Assembly (NCBI RefSeq): GCF_016595435.1
Contig: NZ_JAENIJ010000002.1
Coordinates: forward strand, 148,545-212,544
DNA: 64,000 nucleotides
Direction: 5' to 3'
Source: Luteolibacter pohnpeiensis
GTDB lineage: Bacteria > Verrucomicrobiota > Verrucomicrobiia > Verrucomicrobiales > Akkermansiaceae
Within the stretch, counting starts at the first letter, position 1. Each line of letters opens with the position of its first letter. Both the position numbers and the translations under genes were made by a program. The notes under the pieces were generated by a model. It was not told where the DNA came from and ran no database searches. It worked only from the letters and a program-made list of their open reading frames with translations. Positions 1 through 8,505 of the stretch are shown one piece after another.

Positions 1-563
1 ATATTCGTCGGCTCGCGCTCCGGCGTCTGCTTGAGATCGTAAAACGTCCCAACCAACGCGTTCGCATTTGGATCCGTCATTCCGAATGGATTGATGCTTC
101 CCCCGCCCCCCAGGCCGATCCCCATTCCGTCACCCACTCCCTTGCCATGGCCGTTGCCCAAGCCACCGCCGGAACCAGCTCCGCCCATGCCTGCACTCAT
201 GCCACCACCGGACGAAAGAGCTCCCAACGAATTCATCATCGATGTCATGTCGGGCTCAGGAAGGGTCATCGCACCAACCGCATCCAACGCCGCGATACGT
301 GGTGCATTTTGAGCGAGGCGTTGCTGCTGTTTTTGCTGCTGCGCTGTCGTGGAAGGAGACCCGCCACCACCCGCTGGAGGCAAAAAATCGATTTTCTTTT
401 CCGGCGGCTTGCTCACGCTCAACACCCAAAAAAGTCCGATCGCTAAAAGAATCACGTGAACAATGATCGAAATGGTAAGTGATCCACCGCCAGCCCTCCG
501 CCAGTAAGACATTTTCGGGCGTTCTTGGACCTCCGGAATCATTCCTTCGCTCTCAAAAGACAT
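1..563 (-). CDS. Membrane-anchored glycine-rich protein, TonB-like N-terminus (3' part beyond window)
   Basis: The frame is open from an ATG at 563 to the window edge, giving 187 residues of a longer protein. A short cytoplasmic N-terminus (about 28 residues) is followed by one hydrophobic helix at about 29-50, then a K/P/E stretch (SKPPEKKIDF) of the kind that follows the anchor in TonB-type energy transducers. Next come a glutamine-rich segment (about 74-86) and a glycine/methionine-rich linker (about 120-165). The last visible part reads GTFYDLKQTPE and may open a folded domain. Topology would be N-in with the bulk in the periplasm. Function is unknown. A TonB/ExbB-type partner could lie beyond the edge but is not visible. 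The gene call is firm, the product is not. Confidence 0.7.
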   Translation of the reverse strand, partial: MSFESEGMIPEVQERPKMSYWRRAGGGSLTISIIVHVILLAIGLFWVLSVSKPPEKKIDFLPPAGGGGSPSTTAQQQKQQQRLAQNAPRIAALDAVGAMTLPEPDMTSMMNSLGALSSGGGMSAGMGGAGSGGGLGNGHGKGVGDGMGIGLGGGGSINPFGMTDPNANALVGTFYDLKQTPEREPTN

Positions 564-735
564 AACAAATTTAAAATAATGGGTTTTCAAGACATGATGG
601 CAGCACCGTCACGACTCAACCCGTAACTATCACCCGATTTCAGCTGACTCAAAGAGAAACCTCTCCTTGTGGGCTGGAGATACGCGATTGTGCGGAGGAT
701 TCGATGTCTCATCGGCGTTTAGTTTCATTCGATTC

Positions 736-1560
736 GTGACTCAGGTGGAAATCCCGCTGCATGCTCCAGCCGTGTCCGATGCCTTGCTCCGCTTCAGTGG
801 AATCGCCCGCCTGTACGGCGTGCAAACGCTTGAAAAGTTCTTCCAATCCCGGGTTGCCATCATCGGCATCGGCGGCGTCGGTTCATGGGCAGTCGAATCG
901 CTGGCTCGCTCCGGCATTGGCCATCTCACCTTGGTCGACTTGGATGAAATCTGCGTGACAAATGTGAACCGGCAGCTCCACGCCATGGACGGTCAGATCG
1001 GACGCCAAAAAACCGAAGCCATGGCGGATCGTGCCCGATCCATTCACCCGGAATGCGATGTCAAAGTAATCCAAAGTTTCTTCAACGAGCGAACCGCCGC
1101 CGAAATCCTCGATCCGGGCTTTGACTGTGTGTTGGACGCGATCGATTCGATACGCCACAAAGCTCTCCTCATCGCAGAATGCCGCCGACGCGACATTCCC
1201 ATCGTCACCTGCGGCGGCGCGGGAGGCAAACGCGACGCGACGCGAATTCGTGTCAGCGACCTCGCCTACAGCGGCAAAGACGCCTTGCTGCACCAGCTAC
1301 GCCGCACCTTGCGCCAACAACACGGATTTGCCAAAACTCCGATCAACCAGAAACCCGACCCATTGGGGATCGATGCCGTTTATTCTGACGAGCCCCCCCT
1401 GTTTCCGCAGGCCGATGGCGGCGTCTCCTGCGATCGCCCGGAAAATGCAGACCTGCGGCTGAATTGCCATTCAGGCTACGGCACGGCCACCCACGTGACC
1501 GCCAGTTTTGGCCTTATTGCCGCCAGCCGCGTCCTGGAGCAGCTGGCAGCTAGCGTCTGA
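736..1560 (+). CDS. tcdA: tRNA threonylcarbamoyladenosine dehydratase (TcdA/CsdL, E1-like)
   Basis: This ThiF/MoeB/E1-type enzyme uses ATP to cyclise t6A at position 37 of ANN-decoding tRNAs. The 274-aa product has the Rossmann ATP site GIGGVGSW (about 44-51), followed by the family blocks LARSGIG, LVDLDEICVTNVNRQ, DAIDSIRHKALLI, TCGGAGG and SGYGTATHVTASFG. All align well with E. coli TcdA as I remember it. The start is uncertain: GTG at 736 gives a family-like N-terminus, while TTG at 667 would add 23 unrelated residues, and neither has a clear ribosome binding site. It runs divergently from the gene at the left edge and convergently with the bL36 gene. Confidence 0.92.
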   Translation: MTQVEIPLHAPAVSDALLRFSGIARLYGVQTLEKFFQSRVAIIGIGGVGSWAVESLARSGIGHLTLVDLDEICVTNVNRQLHAMDGQIGRQKTEAMADRARSIHPECDVKVIQSFFNERTAAEILDPGFDCVLDAIDSIRHKALLIAECRRRDIPIVTCGGAGGKRDATRIRVSDLAYSGKDALLHQLRRTLRQQHGFAKTPINQKPDPLGIDAVYSDEPPLFPQADGGVSCDRPENADLRLNCHSGYGTATHVTASFGLIAASRVLEQLAASV

Positions 1561-1616
1561 AGAAAAAATCAGACCCACCGTGATCAGTAAGTCGTTGATC
1601 GCTTTAGGCGAAACGC

Positions 1617-1648
1617 AAAAAAGCGATCTCATCGCACGAGATCGCTTT
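1617..1648 (-). terminator. Intrinsic terminator of the bL36 gene
   Basis: A perfect 11-bp inverted repeat, AAAGCGATCTC (1620-1630) and GAGATCGCTTT (1638-1648), has a 7-nt loop. On the minus strand the stem runs into six T (A-run 1617-1622 on the plus strand). This fits a Rho-independent terminator for the minus-strand bL36 gene, and the stem may also limit read-through from tcdA. Confidence 0.75.
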
Positions 1649-1690
1649 CGAAAATCTGAATCCCAGCGTGAATCGCCGGGCAATTCGTCA

Positions 1691-1855
1691 TTATTTTACG
1701 CCTTTTTTCGAAAGACGGGTGCCGACAGTTGCGCCCTGACGAGCTTTGAACTTCGGGTTGGATTTGCAAATGACGTAAACGGTTCCTTTGCGTTTCACGA
1801 CTTGGCAATCGGAATGACGGCGTTTCGCGGAAGCGAGGGAAGAAAGGACTTTCAT
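1691..1855 (-). CDS. rpmJ: 50S ribosomal protein bL36
   Basis: The 54-aa basic protein starts [14 protein letters not shown] and contains [17 protein letters not shown], the typical core and end of bL36. Only two cysteines are visible (near 18 and 31), so the complete Cys3His zinc ribbon is absent and this resembles the zinc-independent paralogue class. About 13 residues ([13 protein letters not shown]) extend past the usual RQG end. The ATG at 1855 matches the family start; an extension to 1918 exists but has no family support. The gene stands alone rather than upstream of rpsM, where many bacteria keep it; the uS13 gene at 47022-47390 has no bL36 gene beside it. Confidence 0.9.
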   Translation of the reverse strand: MKVLSSLASAKRRHSDCQVVKRKGTVYVICKSNPKFKARQGATVGTRLSKKGVK

Positions 1856-2053
1856 GACTGGAAATGGTTGAAGCGATGAGGCCGCAGGCACGACCGGGGC
1901 GCGAAAACTACCCATCACCCTTCAATTGTAAAGCCATTTCTTCTCCTACCCCGGAAAACAGGGATTTCATGCGGGGGATTTCGATATAAAAGAGACACCG
2001 GCTCGTCGCAATTTGCAAATTCGAGATACTCGCGATGCGCTACCATTCCCACC

Positions 2054-2923
2054 TCAACGTTTCCCCAGCAATTCCTGCTTCAATGAGACAGGGAGGTCGG
2101 CCGCTTGCAGCCATTTGGTCGCAGCAGCTTCATCTTCAAGGAGCCATCGTTTCGCGACCGATTGGACCCGTTTGGTGCGGTCATCCTGATTCCCGGTTTG
2201 ATTGGCCCACTCGATCGCCAACGCAATGTCTTTCCCATCCGCACTCGTTACGAATGAACCGATGGCCGAATCCTTGAATTCACCATCAGGCAAGGTAGCC
2301 AGCCAGGCAGATGTCTGATTCCAATCCTCCAGCCCCCAACGTCTGGAAACCGCTCGAAGGGCTTGATCACGCAAGTTCCCCTCACCAAAATTAGCAGCCC
2401 AATGAGCAGCGCTACTTGGATCTGATTCGAGCCAGTAATTGATCACCGCCAACGCAGCCTTGTCCTGCTCTTCACCTGGAGGCAAACCTGCCACCCATTT
2501 CGCCGCGTCCTCAGACGAAAGGTTTCCCGCACCAAGCTCCTGCAAGAGCAATTCAAGCGGATCCGACACATCCTGCTCTTTCTTTTTCGCTCCAACAACC
2601 TCGCGAGAAAGCATATGGGTTCGCCCATCAGATTGAATTGCCTGGTCCAGTTTCACTCGAAGCGATGAAACCTCCTCATTTAGTGCGTCAATCCTCGCCA
2701 TGATTTTCATCGCGTCATCTTGACTACCCGGTTGAATCGAATTCAGCAATTCACCGCCAGATTCATTCTTAGATATGTCGTGAGAAGTGAGTTGCGCGGA
2801 CAATTCCAGGATACTCTGATGCATGCGCTGCATTTCGAGAATCTGATAACCCATCGCCAGCACCAGCACTAGTGCACCACATAGAGCTATCGGCAGAGCT
2901 TGGAATCGATTCACATTCATCAT
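2054..2923 (-). CDS. Membrane-anchored helical-repeat protein
   Basis: The 289-aa protein has an N-terminal membrane helix at about 9-28 (IALCGALVLVLAMGY), a helical and probably coiled-coil stretch (about 30-105) and a C-terminal region with a degenerate repeat. Repeat units carry a conserved Trp and LP: AKWVAGLPPGEEQ, WNQTSAWLATLPDG and TKWLQAADLP. This Trp/LP repeat is familiar from Verrucomicrobia and Planctomycetes and is predicted to form an alpha-solenoid in the periplasm. The same type of repeat occurs in the 18863-20080 gene. Enzymatic motifs are absent. It lies 58 bp downstream of the FG-GAP gene pair on the same strand and could be cotranscribed. Function is unknown; a protein-binding scaffold is a guess. 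Confidence 0.75.
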   Translation of the reverse strand: MMNVNRFQALPIALCGALVLVLAMGYQILEMQRMHQSILELSAQLTSHDISKNESGGELLNSIQPGSQDDAMKIMARIDALNEEVSSLRVKLDQAIQSDGRTHMLSREVVGAKKKEQDVSDPLELLLQELGAGNLSSEDAAKWVAGLPPGEEQDKAALAVINYWLESDPSSAAHWAANFGEGNLRDQALRAVSRRWGLEDWNQTSAWLATLPDGEFKDSAIGSFVTSADGKDIALAIEWANQTGNQDDRTKRVQSVAKRWLLEDEAAATKWLQAADLPVSLKQELLGKR

Positions 2924-2981
2924 GAATTGGCCAATTTAAAAGGCGATACGGATGTAAACCATTCAAAATGGCAAATCAAGA

Positions 2982-5735
2982 TTACTCTAGCGCGTTGAAT
3001 TTAATCCTGACAAAGCGTCGATTTGCAGTTCCCGATCCAGAAATATCCGAAATCACATAGCGATATGATCCACCTTCTTCATCGAGCAATTCGGGAGTTG
3101 CATTGAGTGATTGCCATGATTCGAGGTCATCGCTCACTTCCGCTACAGCCTCAAGCCCACTTCCCGTCAGTTCCACCGGCACGGTGAATGTCCATTTCCC
3201 GTTCCCTGCAAAAGTCACCGGAACAGAAAAAGGCTGCGTGTTTACACTCAGAGGCGAAGTATTCTGTAAAGCTTCAGCAAAATTCGGAATACCATCTCCA
3301 TCAGGATCTGAATCCGGCCCGGAAACGGCACCTGTTAAACCGTAACTTCCCAGCCAGTCCTTGAGCTGTCCCAGAGGAAGTTTCACTTCTGGGTCTAACA
3401 GAAAAATTTCACCCAAGCCCGAGTTTAAGAGGAATTGAGGCCCCCCATCCCTCTCGATTTCTTTCATCACCAGACGCCCTGATCTGATTGAATACATCTG
3501 GAGGATGGATTGCGGATGCCATATCAAAGATCTATTTTGGTTTTCATACCATGTGATATCAGAGTATAAATACCAATATTGTTCATACCATACACTAGTT
3601 ACACAAAGAAAGTCCAGATCGCCATCATGATCGAAATCAACTGGTGGAAAAACTAGATTATCCGGAACGGGCCCTGAGAAAACCACTTTAGCCACACCAT
3701 CCTTATCGCTGGAGACACTGGAAAGTGTCGGATGGTCAGAATCAGGAGAATCGAACCACATCAATGATCCTTTTCCACTCTCACCACTCAACCAAGTGGG
3801 TTGCTCATTGCTAAGGTATTCCCACTTGATTACCTGATTCTGAGAATTAATTTTCCCCCAACCAATCACCTGCCCGAGCGGACATGGATAAGCAACCACA
3901 TCTTTGATGCCATCGCTATCCATATCCGAGAAAACCAAATCTGCGGGAGCCCCAATATCATACAGAGTCGATATAGAGCCAGCTTGATCAGCAGGAAGCC
4001 ATTTCAGCAGGCCAGCTTCCTGGAAAAACAGATTGCCCTGCTCAATCAGGACAGGTTTTAGCGCTTGCGAAGAAGAAGTCATGACAATCCCAGGAGCAAA
4101 TCGTCGACCGCCTAGATTCTGGAGATAACGGATTTCACCAGATTGATCATTTAGGACGGCGAGATCCTGAAGACCGTCATGATCAAGATCACCGACTACT
4201 GAATTATTCTTAGGAGATAACGATAGACTCTCAAAAATCACAGAATCTGCAGAATCAAAGACACTCAGTTTCGGAGAATCTAGGAAATCAGAAATGATTG
4301 AGACCCTACCACTAACCAAGCCAGCAAGAGCAGTGTCGTATTGAGTCCCGATTAAATCATAACTCCCGTCTGCATCTATATCTGATATTTGATAGTCCCG
4401 TATCGACATAAAAGGACCGACTAGTGTTTTCCATTCCGGATCACCACTTCTCAAGGATTGATTGGAAGCCCAAATTATTATATTTTCGGATTCAATAGAG
4501 GAATATAATCCATACCTCGTATACAAGGCACCACCGCATCGAAAAGCGACACCATCCTCACCCCCAAGTGCAATTTGCATCGGCACCATACCACCTAAGC
4601 CTCGATACGGCAATATGCACTCAGAGGCAACATACCATTGCCCATCTTCACCAAATCTATAAATTTTCAGGGAATCATTCAAATAACCGAAACTATTCCC
4701 ATCAGTATAATCATACTCATAAAACCTTACCCATATTTCATCGCTAAATCCCACACCTGGAGACATTTTTATGACAGATTCAACCAGCTCACCCTGAGCA
4801 GGCATAATAGGAGGGCAATAATCCTCTGGGGCAAACTTAAGATTACCATCCACCACCGACTGAGTTCTAAATATCAGACTCCTCCAATCAACATCATCAT
4901 CCTCATCTTCTTCAGGCTGCATAACAAGAACAGGATAATCTTCTCCAACAATGTATACAGCGATAGGCGCATGGCGGAAAGGATCATACAATTCAAAGGA
5001 ATCCGCCACCCCGTCAATCACCTCATTATTATAAAATCGACCATCTCCTCGATTGCGAGCGATATTAATCTCCCCCGAAACCGTATAATACATATCTTGA
5101 TCCCCATCATTATCCGCATCGAAAAACCCAATCATGTCATCATCATAAATTCCATATTCCGGCAGTTCATTTAGAGCTAGACCATCAACCATCAATGGTT
5201 CTACAATCAATACACCATCAGAACTCAATCTTACCAAGTATTTACCAATACCACCATCATTAGGGTTCGCCATTACAAATTGTTCACGATCACCGGTAGC
5301 ACCGGAAATAACGGCTTGTACTTCTGCCACACCATTCATAACTGAAGGCAATGGCACGGTGAGAGGAGTTTTAATGTCGAGACTGCTAAATGAAAGAATC
5401 GTTGGATTTACTCCGCTTACCAACTCTTTGATTCCATCGCCATCCAGATCGACTAAAACTGGTGCCAAATCACATTTGCCTCGTTCCCCGAAGTCAATTG
5501 TCTTCGGTAGAGCAAACTGTCCATCCCCTAGATTCTCGCTCCAAACAACCAAGGTGTTCTGGCCGTGCATGATTAGATCATCATCACCATCCTGATCAAA
5601 ATCATTAACCTGAAGATCGTTTACAACCAATGGGAAGGCGGTAATCTCCCGATATTTACTAAAATCAACTTGTGCATATCCACATTTGACAGCAACCAAC
5701 ATGGTCAGCACCACAGCATTAAGCAGCTTAATCAT
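2982..5735 (-). CDS. Secreted FG-GAP/VCBS repeat protein with verrucomicrobial C-terminal module
   Basis: The 917-aa product begins with a signal peptide (about 1-21, MIKLLNAVVLTML...GYA). At least seven Asp-rich calcium-loop repeats of FG-GAP/VCBS type follow, including DFDQDGDDDLI, DLDGDGIKELV, DADNDGDQDMY, DIDADGSYDLI, DLDHDGLQDLA, DMDSDGIKDVV and DFDHDGDLDFL. These suggest an integrin-alpha-like beta-propeller. Near the C-terminus is DSDPDGDGIPNFAEAL, a motif often placed before a terminal domain. The last 70 residues (VAEVSDDLESWQSL ... RRFVRIKF) match the end of the neighbouring protein. The start overlaps the upstream stop by 8 nt, so translation is probably coupled. The region is AT-richer than its surroundings. 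The ligand is unknown. Confidence 0.85.
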   Translation of the reverse strand: MIKLLNAVVLTMLVAVKCGYAQVDFSKYREITAFPLVVNDLQVNDFDQDGDDDLIMHGQNTLVVWSENLGDGQFALPKTIDFGERGKCDLAPVLVDLDGDGIKELVSGVNPTILSFSSLDIKTPLTVPLPSVMNGVAEVQAVISGATGDREQFVMANPNDGGIGKYLVRLSSDGVLIVEPLMVDGLALNELPEYGIYDDDMIGFFDADNDGDQDMYYTVSGEINIARNRGDGRFYNNEVIDGVADSFELYDPFRHAPIAVYIVGEDYPVLVMQPEEDEDDDVDWRSLIFRTQSVVDGNLKFAPEDYCPPIMPAQGELVESVIKMSPGVGFSDEIWVRFYEYDYTDGNSFGYLNDSLKIYRFGEDGQWYVASECILPYRGLGGMVPMQIALGGEDGVAFRCGGALYTRYGLYSSIESENIIIWASNQSLRSGDPEWKTLVGPFMSIRDYQISDIDADGSYDLIGTQYDTALAGLVSGRVSIISDFLDSPKLSVFDSADSVIFESLSLSPKNNSVVGDLDHDGLQDLAVLNDQSGEIRYLQNLGGRRFAPGIVMTSSSQALKPVLIEQGNLFFQEAGLLKWLPADQAGSISTLYDIGAPADLVFSDMDSDGIKDVVAYPCPLGQVIGWGKINSQNQVIKWEYLSNEQPTWLSGESGKGSLMWFDSPDSDHPTLSSVSSDKDGVAKVVFSGPVPDNLVFPPVDFDHDGDLDFLCVTSVWYEQYWYLYSDITWYENQNRSLIWHPQSILQMYSIRSGRLVMKEIERDGGPQFLLNSGLGEIFLLDPEVKLPLGQLKDWLGSYGLTGAVSGPDSDPDGDGIPNFAEALQNTSPLSVNTQPFSVPVTFAGNGKWTFTVPVELTGSGLEAVAEVSDDLESWQSLNATPELLDEEGGSYRYVISDISGSGTANRRFVRIKFNALE

Positions 5736-8385
5736 AATTCAAAATCCCAATACGAGCAAAAAATTTCCGAGACACATCCGAACTGAGAGTAAGCGGGACT
5801 TGATACCAAAAGAATTCATTATCTTCTTGAACAAAGTCCGGCTCAACATCGATCACCCGCCATTCCAATAAGTCCTCACTGATTTCCACTCTGGCATGGA
5901 TATTCGATGATTCGAGTGACACTGGCACTCCAAACTTCAAGATCTGTGTAGATTCCTGTGAAGATTCCAGCTTCGATGTTGTGCCAGCTATGGGAGATGG
6001 AGTTAGTAAAACAATCTTCTTTGCAAGGTCATCCAATTCGATCTTTTCGGACACCACCGAGTCTTCCTGCGTAAGACGAGTGTCGAGTTGAAGGACTTCG
6101 CCAATTCGATTTGCCACTAAAATCCGTGATTGCTGGTTTCCCAAGTTTGAGCGAGTCAGTACTAAATTAGGCTCTGAACTCAAAATCCGGAGCTGGCCAA
6201 GAATTTCCTCATGATTGACCCATGTACCCGCTTCGTGCTCAGACCAATAAACATTCGTAGTTACTGTATCCGGAGTCGATGGCCCTGTAACAGTATCAGA
6301 ACTAAATCGTAACAGGTCTGTGTCACCATCTCCGTCTACATCAACCGCAGCAACTGCGATCGTTGAGCCAGGAACAAGGCAATCTGGATAGGATAAGGGA
6401 GAAATTGCGCCATTCTCGATTCTGCAACCGAGCCAGATCACCCTAGATTGCTCGAAACTTAAACCCGCATGATAAAAATCATGTGATCCATTACCTTCCA
6501 GATCTCCGGGCACAAGATTCGGAATGGATACATCTTCTGGAACTTCCATGATTGCCTCCATTGAATTCAAATACGTCCCGGAAGCATCCATTTTACCCAA
6601 AGCAATCTTATTCCCAAATACGGAAGGATAAAACAAGAAGTCCCTAACCCCATTTTGATCCACATCCTCGCTACTTAAAATTACCTCCGCGTTCGTCCCC
6701 GGGTATCCGATTAATCGCGTCGACCGGTAAGATCCAACCAATCCATACCAAAACAATCTGCCCTTTGAACTCACAATCACTGAATCCGCCTCATCATGCT
6801 CTTTCCGAATAAAGCGAGGCGATTCAACAATTTCCGGATATGCAATACCTGCGGTTTGACTGTTCGCACTATAAAAATCCCCATTACCCATATTCTCCCA
6901 TTCACGCAATAAATAACTCATACCAACCTCATCCACATAGTTAGCTGGACGATATGTATGAAATACGAAATCGGGATCACCATCAGCATCCCAATCATCG
7001 AGAATGTATTCCTGAAAGTTCTCCAAGCGCTCCCTCAATTTTATCATATTTGTCGATCCACCATCCGGAAGTATACACAGTGTATTCGATCTACTTGGAC
7101 ATCCTATAAAATCATCTCGACCATCACCCGTTAAATCGATCCACTGTGCCTGCTGCAGCTCTCCGAAGGGCCCCTCAAGCAATTCGCCTTCCAGAAACTG
7201 AGAAGAATCCGGATTATCCTCAAGTCCGGAGGTTTCATATTTCATCAAGCATTCAGCCCCTTCTATATCCTCCGAGAGATTGGACTGGAAACAAGTAATC
7301 ATGGCAGTCCGGCTTTTGAGCTCAAATAACTCTCCAGTTCCCACCTCTCCCAGAGGCAATTCTACTTTGAAGATTGGGATACCGTCTCCGCGCCTACCCC
7401 ATATCCTTACTCTCTCGACTGAATTAACGTCATTTCGATCTCTGCATCTAAAAGATATTCGAGCCTCGTAAGCCGAAGTCATATCTTGATAATAAATCCC
7501 CGTTAGCTGACCAGGAAATTCCTCTAAAGCCGGAGTTTCATAGAAAAATTTGTTAGTTTGCCCACTCGGATTATTGGCTAAATATACTCGTGTTACAAGT
7601 TGCCCTTTATAGTCTCCATCACTTGCTATTTCTTCAGTTGCAAACATTCGCAGTGCGATCCAATTTGGAGATGACAACTGAGCAACGATAATATAAATAG
7701 GAACTTTTTCCGTAAGCAGAGTCGGATCATCAAATCCAGTTTCCGCACCGCGAAATAAATAAAATCCACTCAGTTGGATATCTCCAAGACTCGCGTGATT
7801 TAGAGCGACAAGTAGGTCCAGCTTACCATCTCGGTTAACATCACCGTAAGCGACCAATTTTTCGTCAGGAGTGCTTTCAGTCCGCAGAACCCCGGACGGG
7901 GTCTGCAGCGCAGTCCTCCCCGTCCCAGTAATGACTTGCCATTCACCGGTTTCGCGTTCCCGACCGATTACGCAATCGCTAATTCCCGTGATGAGGTCAC
8001 AGCCTTCTGTAGGCTCAAATGCCTCAGCTTTGCCATAGCGCCGATAGAGATTTGGAATTCGCCAGCCGGAATAATGAATGTCCGGAAAACCGAGATGATC
8101 AAAATCCAGCAACAACGGTTTTCGGCCTTCCGTGTGGAATTCCCCGGTATCGATCCATTTCAGCGATCCGAATTCCCCGTTGGCCGATCCTTCCTTCCAG
8201 CCAACGTAGTCGTTTCTCCTGCCCGTGATCAGAAAATCCTCATCCCCATCGCCATCCAGGTCCTGCAGTAAGACCGGCCCGAGACCGTCCGGTTGGCGGG
8301 AAATGATTCCGAAATATTCGAGCTCCATCGCTCCGTGAGCGAGGCCGAAAATCAAAAGGTAAAAATACAGGATACGTTTCAACAA
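5728..8385 (-). CDS. Secreted FG-GAP/VCBS repeat protein, paralogue of the downstream gene
   Basis: The 885-aa product has eight recognisable calcium-loop repeats (DLDGDGDEDFL, DFDHLGFPDIH, DVNRDGKLDLL, DLTGDGRDDFI, DWDADGDPDFV, DVDQNGVRDFL, DLEGNGSHDFY, DVDGDGDTDLL). Its C-terminal module (ARVEISEDLLEWRVI ... RKFFARIGI) corresponds to the end of the 2982-5735 protein. No ATG sits before the signal peptide. I chose the TTG at 8385, which gives the plausible leader LLKRILYFYLLIFGLAHGA; a TTG at 8463 would add 26 polar residues. The stop overlaps the start of the next gene by 8 nt, so the two form a coupled pair. Both are predicted extracellular or envelope-exposed beta-propellers of unknown ligand. 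Confidence 0.82.
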   Translation of the reverse strand: MLKRILYFYLLIFGLAHGAMELEYFGIISRQPDGLGPVLLQDLDGDGDEDFLITGRRNDYVGWKEGSANGEFGSLKWIDTGEFHTEGRKPLLLDFDHLGFPDIHYSGWRIPNLYRRYGKAEAFEPTEGCDLITGISDCVIGRERETGEWQVITGTGRTALQTPSGVLRTESTPDEKLVAYGDVNRDGKLDLLVALNHASLGDIQLSGFYLFRGAETGFDDPTLLTEKVPIYIIVAQLSSPNWIALRMFATEEIASDGDYKGQLVTRVYLANNPSGQTNKFFYETPALEEFPGQLTGIYYQDMTSAYEARISFRCRDRNDVNSVERVRIWGRRGDGIPIFKVELPLGEVGTGELFELKSRTAMITCFQSNLSEDIEGAECLMKYETSGLEDNPDSSQFLEGELLEGPFGELQQAQWIDLTGDGRDDFIGCPSRSNTLCILPDGGSTNMIKLRERLENFQEYILDDWDADGDPDFVFHTYRPANYVDEVGMSYLLREWENMGNGDFYSANSQTAGIAYPEIVESPRFIRKEHDEADSVIVSSKGRLFWYGLVGSYRSTRLIGYPGTNAEVILSSEDVDQNGVRDFLFYPSVFGNKIALGKMDASGTYLNSMEAIMEVPEDVSIPNLVPGDLEGNGSHDFYHAGLSFEQSRVIWLGCRIENGAISPLSYPDCLVPGSTIAVAAVDVDGDGDTDLLRFSSDTVTGPSTPDTVTTNVYWSEHEAGTWVNHEEILGQLRILSSEPNLVLTRSNLGNQQSRILVANRIGEVLQLDTRLTQEDSVVSEKIELDDLAKKIVLLTPSPIAGTTSKLESSQESTQILKFGVPVSLESSNIHARVEISEDLLEWRVIDVEPDFVQEDNEFFWYQVPLTLSSDVSRKFFARIGILNYD

Positions 8386-8505
8386 ACGATCCAATAGAAA
8401 ATGCGTCGCACTTCGGCAAGACCCACATCGGATTATTTGTAGAAAGGCATTTTCCCACAGCAAGCAAGCGCCCGGATTAACGGACGCTTGCTATTGGGAA
8501 TTCGA

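Noticed and set aside
8463-8492. Inverted repeat AGCAAGCG...CGCTTGCT after the mannosidase gene
   Set aside because: The stem has a mismatch and there is no T-run on the minus strand, so I did not call it a terminator.
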